The notes under the pieces: model-generated
Database searches by the model: none
What the model was told of the DNA's origin: nothing
Seen by the model: the letters and a program-made list of their open reading frames with translations, nothing else
From: Euryodendron excelsum
Taxonomy: Eukaryota > Streptophyta > Magnoliopsida > Ericales > Pentaphylacaceae
DNA length: 64,000 bases
Direction: 5' to 3'
Assembly (NCBI GenBank): GCA_033060915.1
Contig: CM065394.1
Location: 26,541,001-26,605,000, forward strand
Shown here: positions 55,891-64,000 of the stretch, piece after piece
Layout of the letters: the number at the start of each line of letters is the position of its first letter
How positions within the stretch are numbered: the first letter of the stretch is position 1
Made by a program: the position numbers and the translations under genes

Positions 55891-58538
55891 TAATGCCCCC
55901 ACATATAGCGAGTGCTTCATGCCCCAGATATAGTGATCGGATGTCACAAGTCATTCAGTGGCTAGCCTTACCCACTGCACCAGTAATGCCTCGGCTCTGC
56001 TTTCTCTTCAATGTTAATGAGTGGAATAATTTTAATCTACTTGGAGCGCATATAGGATATTTCTCTTTGGAATTTTACCGAAAAATTGTAAAACCCCATC
56101 TACAAGAATGATGTGATAATTTCTTCTTTTTTTTTATATATATATAATTAATGACCATTTTGATAAATATTTTGTTTAAAGTGAAAGGTCCAAATTCAAC
56201 TGTATCTCAGTCTGCATAATTTTTTTTGTTTACCGTTACTCCTGTCTCCTTTGTCTAAGAAAATCACCTGTCCGGCAATTAAAGCTGCAGGCGGCACGAA
56301 GTGCAAGCTTTAAAAGTGTCGTCACGTCTTCAAAAGCTCAGCCCCTTTTGGAGGTGGCGAGTGGATTAGGCTTTTGGATTTTGATTTGGGACATTGTTTC
56401 ATTGCATGTGTTTTTAGGGAAAAAAAAAATAAAGCAAGTGCCAATAAGTCCCACACCGCTCAGCTTTGTTTTTGTTAAAAGTAATGCATTTTTGTCCAAA
56501 TCTATGTCAGATGGCCGGTGATGTAGCTGGAGATGTGCTTACAACTTGTCATTGTAATTGATAATGCCTTGTCTCAGCTCATCACGCTGTTGATAATTTG
56601 GTGATAATATGGGCCGGTTGGTGGAGCTTATTTTGAGCTGTTTTTTAAGTTGATTTTTTTCTTTAGAAGCTAAGATAAGGAAAAAAAAAGTAAAAAACAC
56701 AAAAGACAAAAAAAAGCCAAAAAAAAATATTATTTTTTACTTAAAAATAAAAAAATTAATCCAAAAAAACTTGACAAAAAATTATACCAAATGAACCCTA
56801 TGAGCTCGGAGATACTAGCAATGCAATCCCACGATATTTTCAAGACATACTAACAGGGCGGGCCTTGGGATAAGTCTAGTAAGCTCTTGGACTTGGGCAA
56901 CCCCTTAGGTCAAGACAACTAAGTTTTTAAAATTTTTGTGTAATAAATTGTGAGTTTTATTATTTCTTTTTATATAACTGTATACATTACACAATAATAT
57001 GACAGAGAATAGAATTTTATTTGGTGGGTCTTTTGTATTCAATAAAATTGAATAGTTTATAATTATAATATCCATTGACCGGATAAAAAAAATTTTAAAA
57101 AGTAAATTATTTTATTAGTGTAAATGTATAGAGAGAGCAAGGGAGAGCAAGAGAGAGAGAGTGACTGAGTGGGTGTGATTAGGAGCCCTGTCAACAAATC
57201 AAAGTAGAGCTATGGAAGATTCGATCAGAAGAAGAAGTAAGGTTGTGTTTGATTTTGTCTATAATATTTATTTTTTTTGTATATGATATATATATATATA
57301 TATATAAATACAGTAATTTAGTGAATCTTCTTGAGTTCAAATTTTACATAAAAACTATATATATCTAAAAAAGGAAAGATCCAAACTCTTTGTGATTCTG
57401 TGAAGTTTTTGTTGGATAAAAAATAGTATTTTTAATCATTGACTTTTTTTTGAATAAAAAATGAGGCATTATCAAGATTTTGTTGAATAATTTGGGATTT
57501 TATATCTTGAAAGCTGAATTCAGACAAGTGTAGTACATGGATTAAATAAATTATAATTTTTTCTCCTTAGACTATGGTGCTAGACTGCTAGTGCAAAAGA
57601 TCCATAATTTTTTTTTATTTAATTTATTTTTTGAGTTCATTTTTATTTTTCCTTTTTGAATGTTCATTTCTATTTTCCCTTTTGAGTTTATATTTTTTCT
57701 ATTTAATTCATAAGGTCTTATTGAAAAGAAAGTGATTTCTTAATGGTATGGGTTGCTTATCAAATTTTGTTGATTATACTGGTTACAGTTATTTTGGCGG
57801 ATAATAATTTTTTTAAGTTGAAGTTGATAAAAACTTATCTTCGGACTACCATGTCATAAGAGAGTTTAAGTGGATTGACTATATCTCAATTGAAAATAAG
57901 TTTTTGAATAGGTTGAAGTACGATGACTTAATTGAAGAATTTGTTTCAAAAAATACGAGTAGAAGTTGTTTTCTTTGATTGGGGTTACAATTGATTAATT
58001 GGAATTACATTTCAATTTTGATTTTTTTGATGTAATTCAAGTTAAATGCATAATATAACCTTAATTTTAATTTTTTTTATAACTTGTATGACTTTTTTTT
58101 TGTAATATTTAGAGTCGGGTTAAAATATCCCCAATGCCGGGGCATACTAACATAAATATAAAATGCACTCAATCAAAATTACCAACGGCAGAACATACTT
58201 GTAAGGCCATCACCATATCAGCCTAAACCCAACCCTTCTGCGGCTCATCCTTGGAAAAAAAATGAGAAAAATGTGATATGCACAGCCCCATATTCACCAA
58301 AAGGCTATTATATATTTCTTGCTTTCAATTAGTTATAATCTAATCTATTTCATGCTTGATTATGGATAAAGAACTACCCAATGCACATGCTCTGCTACTG
58401 TCAAATTTGAAAATGATTAAATATATAATCAAATACTCTACCTAGCAGATGGAGTACCGACTCTATGTAAAAAGAGGAGCAATGGCACATAGGACTCCAA
58501 GGACACTAAATAATTTCTTGATGTCATGGGGCTATCTG
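55891..58538. other. Gene-free AT-rich spacer
   Basis: No protein gene recognised. Contains a probable MITE at 56610-56799 and AT runs near 56138 and 57284-57306. Confidence 0.5.
56610..56799. mobile_element. Weak MITE candidate
   Basis: The left end GGGCCGGTTGGTGGAGCTT and the inverted right end GGGTTCATTTGGTATAATT are only moderately similar. The interior is A/T-tract rich as in the other MITEs here. Confidence 0.3.
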
Positions 58539-58842
58539 TGTTGAAAAGTAAATTTAATTTTACATATTTTAGAGGCATGCACATACATGATACATGTATG
58601 TGAGTATTCATGTATGTAGGTAAATACATGTATGTAGATGAAAGGTCATGGATGTACCAAATATCTTAGTACATGTACATGTTTAGATGCATTTTAGTAG
58701 AACTATATAAATATGCTATATAATTTAGTGAAGTAGAGAAGAGAGAAGAGAATAAAAGAGAAGTAGAGAAGAAAGGAAAATTGAAACTATGAGATTCTTT
58801 TCATAGTGTTTGTGTTTACTAGTACACTATAGATTTTCAACA
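58539..58842 (+). repeat. Left (5') LTR of compact element
   Basis: About 80 percent or better match by eye to 60085-60365, including GTGAGTATTCATGTATGTAG and GAACTATATAAATAT (possible TATA box). Contains ATGTATGTAGRT repeats. Confidence 0.8.
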
Positions 58843-58844
58843 CA

Positions 58845-58858
58845 GCGGTATCATTGCA
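58845..58858 (+). other. Probable primer-binding site
   Basis: GCGGTATCATTGC, just inside the left LTR, resembles the TGGTATCAGAGC site used with initiator tRNA-Met. Confidence 0.55.
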
Positions 58859-59188
58859 TATCACAAATTTTCAACAGTAGTATCAAAACTCAGAGAGATC
58901 CTAGGAGCAACCAAGGAAAGATGTATATTCTTGGAGATAGATTGATTTTTGTCAACTATAAGATAGTGATGACTACTATATGTCTGTACTTCAAAATTTG
59001 TGATTTGTGAGATGTCGTTAGAGAAGAGCCAATAAGCAATACATCCAAGAGGGTTCGAGAAAAAAAAAAAAAAAAAAAAAGAAGAGAAGGCATTTGTAAT
59101 TTTGTAAAGATCCATTCATCAAGAGATTTAGAAGGAAATTGAAGAAAAGATATCTCCTAGTGATGTTTGGAAGATACTCGACCCTATC

Positions 59189-59812
59189 GTGTCTAACTGT
59201 GAAGAAGAAGTTTTACCCACAAAGTATTGGGTACAATACTTTGAGAAAGATGAATTTGTGATAGAAGAGAATCCAAGTCATGAAGACTTTATGGAGAAGT
59301 CCACGGAGAACAATGAAAAAGAAATTCATGGTAATGAAAACAAAAAAATTGAAGAATGTAAAGAAGTGCAAGAGAAAGAAGTACAAGAAGAAATTGTTGA
59401 TAATGAAATTCATAAAATGGAAGTGGATATAATGGAAAGGAAAATTATCGAATTTGAGAAAATTGAAGAAGAAAATTTTAAAGAAAAAGACTATGTCAAT
59501 CAATGTGATGAGTTAACATATCAAGGTCTGTGTTATTTGGAAGAAAAAATTTTATTTGATTCATTTTCAATATTTGCAAATATGATTCTTATTAACCCAC
59601 CAAAGTTGGAAGGAGATATCAATTACTACTATATTGTTGATCAAGTTGATGAAGAGTGCTTTAAATTCATCACAAATGAAGTTATTCCATTGAAGTGGAA
59701 AATTAACGAAAATGAGGGTATTAAAATTTTTAGGAGTTATGTGCATATTCATTTGGAGGATTATACATTTGGTATAGGTTGTGTGAATATGGAAGAGTTC
59801 TTTGATCCATAA
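59189..59812 (+). CDS. Unrecognised 207-aa acidic coiled-coil ORF inside the compact LTR element
   Basis: Open from ATG 59189 (MSNCEEEVLPTKYWVQYFEK) to TAA 59810. The frame continues upstream for some codons without a stop, so the start is uncertain. Residues 30-100 are Glu/Lys-rich with heptad-like spacing (EVQEKEVQEEIVDNEIHKME), probably coiled coil. Residues 105-205 are more globular (YQGLCYLEEKILFDSFS, PPKLEGDINYYYIVDQVD, GIKIFRSYVHIHLEDYTFGI). There is no zinc knuckle or retroviral motif. It may be a diverged gag-like protein, the remains of an env-position ORF, or a captured host gene. AT-rich codon use matches the surroundings. That a 207-codon frame stays open in a non-autonomous element is unusual. 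Confidence 0.5.
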   Translation: MSNCEEEVLPTKYWVQYFEKDEFVIEENPSHEDFMEKSTENNEKEIHGNENKKIEECKEVQEKEVQEEIVDNEIHKMEVDIMERKIIEFEKIEEENFKEKDYVNQCDELTYQGLCYLEEKILFDSFSIFANMILINPPKLEGDINYYYIVDQVDEECFKFITNEVIPLKWKINENEGIKIFRSYVHIHLEDYTFGIGCVNMEEFFDP

Positions 59813-60084
59813 GAGCGAAGAAAAATAAATTTCAAAAGCATAACAAGTCCAAAAATGAAAATCAGTGGTAGGCCTATGTTAAGGAAAAACTTGATGATGC
59901 TCATTTAAAGGCACTACACAAGTATGTAAAGAACAAATGAAAAAATTATTTCAAGAAGGCCATCTCAAAGCTTACACATCTAGGGAGATGGTCATGAAGG
60001 CTAATGCCATTGATGGTGGAACTCATGATCTAAGTGAATATATCACATCAAGCTCCTAAATGCAAAATTAAGTTTAAGAGTAAG

Positions 60085-60365
60085 TATTGAAAAGTAAACT
60101 TGTTATTATATATTACAAACACTTGTATATACATGATACATATATGTGAGTATTCATGTATGTAGGTAAATACATATATGTAGATGAATGGTCATGGATG
60201 TACAAAGTGTCTTGGTTCATGCATATGCTTAATAGAACTATATAAATATATTATGTAATATAGTGGTAAAGTAAAGAATAGAGAAGGGAAAAAAAGAGAA
60301 GTAGAGGAAAAAAGAAAATTAAAATTATAAGATTCCCTTTACTGCTCCATCGTAGATTTTCATCA
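60085..60365 (+). repeat. Right (3') LTR of compact element
   Basis: A direct repeat of 58539-58842, beginning TATTGAAAAGTAAAC and ending GATTTTCATCA. It has several deletions relative to the left copy. Confidence 0.8.
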
Positions 60366-60661
60366 ATGTTTATCAAACTAAAAAGGCAAGCAGTACTACT
60401 AACTGACATGTAGCCCTTTGATTCCATTTCCTTGCATATGCTCGTTCCTTGCTCTTCCTTTTTTGTTTTTTAATTTATAAGAAAAAACAAAACTTTGAAA
60501 TATTTAAAACAAGGTTGAATATTTGCTAATCTGAAAGTGACATTGCGAACTTAATTTATCCATTAATGAGACCCATATGATCAAGATAGATCATTTTTAA
60601 TTGCTCACAGACTTTGATTTTCACGAAGTAGGTGATTGGTCTAATCTTAGAGATTGAATCA

Positions 60662-60970
60662 TCAAGAACAGTACCCACCGTCGATGAGGAGATCATGACC
60701 GGAGACGAATGCCGAATCGTCGGAGGCGAGGAAGACGACAGCATCTGCCACATGTTTAACTTTCAGCACCGCCCCTTTTAACGGAAGTAACGGCTCATAA
60801 ACCTGTTCAACTACCTCCTTCTCCTTTCCCAGCGTCTCGCAAGTTAACGGCGTCGCAACACTGAACGGAGAAACGCAATTCACCCTAATTCCATGCTCCC
60901 TGAGCTGCCGAGAGTCTGGACGGTCCACTCCACCATGGCTTGATTGAGTTCTGATTCAGTCAAAGAGTGT
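60662..60970 (-). pseudogene. SDR pseudogene with internal deletion (paralogue of the gene at 47705)
   Basis: On the minus strand, about 60968-60915 encodes ESELNQAMVEWTVQTLG, matching residues 73-88 of the intact SDR. The sequence then jumps directly to REHGIRVNCVSPFSVATPL and on to SGHDLLIDGGYCS, equivalent to residues about 184-260. The central 95 or so residues, including Asn, Ser, Tyr and Lys of the active site, are missing, and the junction shifts the frame (…CTCGGCAGCTCAGG…). N-terminal coenzyme sequence is not found to the right. The remaining 3' part is open to its stop at 60662, so the loss could be recent. Confidence 0.85.
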
Positions 60971-63900
60971 ACAATCCATGTTTATAACCAAGTAACCCTT
61001 ATTGAGAAGGAAAACTTTAGAAATTTTCAGAACAAAAACAAAGCACTTATTAAATTTCAACAAATAAAATTTAGAAATTTTTTTGTGACGTTTCAGTAAT
61101 TTTGTTAAAGTTTAAATAAATATATAATAAATTTTTTAAAATTGTTGTGAAAAGTCTATGAAAACTCTATTCTCATAATTTTTAATAATTTTCATGCACT
61201 CAAATCTTATTTTCTTTAACAATATTATATAATTATTTTAATAAATTTCTATAGATATTTTATTTTAACTCATCATGAAAAAATTCAAATACTTTATAGT
61301 CCTATTTTTATGGTTCTTAATAAATGTGGTTATCGATATCCTATTTAATTGTATATCATTTAGTGTTTTCTCATTTCTCATCATATTTTTAGGCCACATT
61401 TTCGTTACCTCGTTTCACAGTTTTGTTTTTCCATATTGGCAAGTTGGGCACGATCAACTATTTATCTTTCTATATAAAAAATTAAAACCTACTATTTTAT
61501 TGAGTTTGTCTCGATCCATTACTGTTAAAAACTCAATTTGATCTAAACAATTTTAGCCTTTTGATCCTTCAAACATGTTTTTAAAGTATTCGGGGTCTCA
61601 AATCTTTAGGTACAAAATCAGAATATTAGGACCAACGTTAAAAAAATATGCTGACATTACATGCCTAAATCTTGCCGGCTAGAAAGTAATGCTCACTTCT
61701 TTCTTAGTTACTTGGTCAATTTGTTGTAAGTGTTACTGTAGGTATCATTCGGCAGGAAAGGGACTCATTTTCCATCAAGTAAGTCAAAAGCAAGAAAGTG
61801 ACTTACAAACTTGCATTACATTTCTGAGGGAAAATTTAATAAAAGAAAGAAAAATATTGCAGTTGTCTAAGAAATAATGTTCTTACAAAAATATTTTGAT
61901 TCGATAACAATTTTCACGTTTATTACTTCTCGAAAATTGGGGAATATTTTTCAAGATAGGAATTTCAGACAAAACGATGTTGCATATCTAGATGAATTTT
62001 TGTCTATATGAAAATTGGGTATTACAAAAATGTTACTATTCCATATGTATTTTTTTTGAAAAATTTTGTATGCTAATGCTCTCTCCATCAACAGGAGACT
62101 TTTTTTTTCACAGAATATAAAAATATTTTTTTTGCTCAAAATTTTCATAGAGAATGGTCCTTTCATTTCTAAGCAAAATACTCGCCATTGTGATTCAAAT
62201 CTTAAAAATACAGCTGCCACAGTATTTTGAAGGAGATTTTTAGATAAAAGCCCTATTTGTGTAACATTTTTTTTTGTTTATTGTTTTTGGCATGGCACTC
62301 CAAAGATGTACATGCCTCCAACTTTTTCTAGACAGATACAAGTTTTTAGTATGTTAGTCGTACGAACGACTGCTGTTTAGATTTTGTCACTTATATGAAG
62401 GGGATCTGGTCTAATTTTGCAAAAAGATGGCTCAATTCCTTACAATATACACGATCATAATAGTAGTTACATAGAAAAAACCCAAGTACAATCATAGGAC
62501 TTTGATTTTTCTCCCTCCACTCAAAACCACAAATGAACTTAAAAAAATGATGAAAGTTTATGGATTGTATTCATAGTTGTCAAAAGGCCGCCCAACAACA
62601 AGGTGACTTTGGCAGCTTGGTTTTGAGTGTGGGCTCAAGATCTCCTGGTATTCTGAATTAGGGGTTCTTTATTTATTTATTTTTATCTCATTCATTTGCC
62701 GGTCCAACAAAGAATTTGGATGAAGCTTTTTGCAAGCTTCTTGCTTCGGCTGCAAGCATATATAGTTAGTAAATATATAGTACGGCAAAACAAAAGCGTA
62801 CGGACTACTAGGGTTATGGGCAGGAGGAGGTTTAATTCCATCGTTTGGCCCATATTCGTTCTGGTTGGGTCCGCAAGGGATGTTTGGGCCCAATGGGATA
62901 ATGAATCCAATCCCACGCCCCACATCCAGCAATTTGACAAACACAGCCTTTAAGACCCTAGCGCCCTCCTCTTCTTAATCAAAAGGAAAATGTTATTCGT
63001 TCACAATTTGTGTACAAAATCTTGCTCTATAGTAATGTGATAGTGATAATTTTGTAATTAAATATTATTATTATGAATATTTTATTTTGAAATAAATCAC
63101 TCTCATTTGAACACGTCATTGTATAAAAATTTTGTATGAATTTTCTTAACCTAATGAAAATGATGAATGTGACTGAATACAGTTCTCTTGGCTGCAGTTT
63201 GGTAGGTTTTGCAACTTATTGTTGTCCAATCCACCCAATTCAAGCAAATCTAATGGTCGTTCTTAAGATATTCACAAAGACTTCGAAAACTAGGTACATA
63301 AAAACTAATAATGATACACATAAACAAGAAAAAAAATTCAAATTAAAGGTTCTGATAATGTAGGTTCAAATCCCTTTAAAAGGATTTAGGTGAAAGAGAT
63401 TTAGGAAGGGCAATACTAGTTTTTTTCTATCAATTAATAAGGTGAAATGAGTTTAATGATAACTAATTGTATCAATATAATTATATATTATATATAGACT
63501 ACATGGTACGCTGAGATGATTGTAGATTATATTCACTTTTGATTTGAATGAGTTTTTTTCATAAAATATAATACATGAAATATTTATTACATGTATTACT
63601 TAAATGTATGCGTGTTAAGAAATATTTCTTAATCAGTTGATTAATTCATATAAATGATATGTACACATCAAATAATTATTTATTTTGAAAGGCTTAATTA
63701 ATTGAGTACACGAGTAAAGAGAATCCACGTCTAAGAGGCGCAGTTGACTGGGAAATCGCTGACTACTATCCGGGCGAGGATCGCCAAGGTGATTTTGAAG
63801 GCTTGTGCGACTGTCCGTAGGTGGTGTAGCCGCCCATAGCTTTAGCGATGACTTGATGCATTCTTTTTAATTTTTTTTTATACAAAAACTAAATATATCA

Positions 63901-63979
63901 AGAGATTATTTTACACACCTTGCAAGAAATATTACTCCTTAGCCTTATACAGCCGTCAATGATGTGAGAAAGATGAAGA
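60971..63979. other. Gene-free AT-rich spacer to the right end
   Basis: No recognisable gene. A GC-richer island at about 63730-63840 includes a minus-strand 23-codon frame (MGGYTTYGQSHKPSKSPWR) too short to support. The sequence 62690-62950 is moderately GC-rich but has no recognised protein. Confidence 0.45.
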
Positions 63980-64000
63980 AATATATATATATATATATAT
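63980..64000. repeat. (AT)n microsatellite running off the window
   Basis: The last 20 bases are a pure AT run, cut by the window end. Confidence 0.9.

Larger units (their letters stand above)
58539..60365 (+). mobile_element. Compact LTR retroelement (1.8 kb) with a single ORF
   Basis: Direct repeats 58539-58842 and 60085-60365 (TGTTGAAAAGTAAA.../TATTGAAAAGTAAA..., ends GATTTTCAACA/GATTTTCATCA) bracket about 1.2 kb. A primer-binding-site-like GCGGTATCATTGC follows the left repeat within 5 bp, and a purine-rich tract precedes the right one. There is no protease, integrase or reverse transcriptase, so it must be non-autonomous. Flanks ATCTG and ATGTT match only 3 of 5, so a TSD is not proven. 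The size fits TRIM-like or small LARD-like elements. Confidence 0.75.

Noticed and set aside
63355..63385. tRNA T-arm-like GGTTCAAATCCC
   Set aside because: No acceptor, D or anticodon arms at the right distances on either strand.
63735..63850. GC-rich patch with a 23-codon minus-strand frame
   Set aside because: Too short, no splice or family support. It could be an exon of a gene beyond the window, but nothing proves it.

Overview
The window is nuclear DNA of a flowering plant, almost certainly a eudicot. The genes have plant-type short exons with GT-AG introns, the background is AT-rich, GA/CT microsatellites are frequent, and every recognisable protein belongs to a plant family (QUIRKY-type MCTP, plant VDAC, HIR/prohibitin-domain protein, SDR110C-type dehydrogenase). 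Nothing points to organelle or bacterial DNA. The species cannot be named from the sequence alone.

Layout. 0-0.55 kb: the 3' end of an unrecognised gene with 22-residue acidic/basic repeats and a C-terminal membrane segment. 5.2-8.3 kb (+): intact single-exon QUIRKY-like MCTP gene. 10.2-10.5 kb (+): small Lys/Glu-rich coiled-coil protein. 11.1-13.0 kb (+): five-exon VDAC-type porin, shorter than usual. 13.5-16.0 kb (-): internally deleted Ty1/Copia element with two LTRs. 18.1-20.1 kb (-): five-exon HIR gene. 22.4-23.2 kb: 292-bp tandem repeat. 27.8-46.7 kb (-): a decayed, originally autonomous Helitron. 47.7-48.5 kb (+): intact SDR gene. 48.9-49.7 kb: non-autonomous hAT-like element with 8-bp target-site duplication (TSD). 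50.9-55.4 kb (+): complete Mutator-like element (MULE) with terminal inverted repeats (TIRs) and a 9-bp TSD, whose transposase carries a C-terminal OTU cysteine-protease domain. 58.5-60.4 kb: compact LTR element with one unrecognised 207-aa ORF. 60.7-61.0 kb (-): internally deleted SDR pseudogene. The rest is gene-free AT-rich DNA with MITE-like inverted-repeat elements and microsatellites.

Most notable content. The Helitron boundaries were read from an A|TC 5' end at 46711 and a GTGCC-TAC-GGCAC hairpin plus CTAA|T at 27840, about 18.9 kb. Inside, on the same strand, are a zinc-finger/HUH Rep part, a PIF1-type helicase part, exon-like segments upstream of Rep including a 198-bp unit triplicated with its exon, and a 3' cargo region of exon-like segments. 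One cargo exon clearly resembles the plastid isoprenoid enzyme DXR. The helicase ORF is split by a 2.2-kb solo LTR, and a second Helitron 5' end lies nested in opposite orientation. The MULE is nearly intact: one in-frame TGA separates it from a continuous FAR1-type/MULE/SWIM/OTU reading frame.

The host genes do not form a pathway. QKY acts at plasmodesmata, VDAC in the mitochondrial outer membrane, HIR at the plasma membrane in immunity, and the SDR in NAD(P)-dependent oxidation of alcohols. They are separate transcription units divided by transposon-rich spacers.
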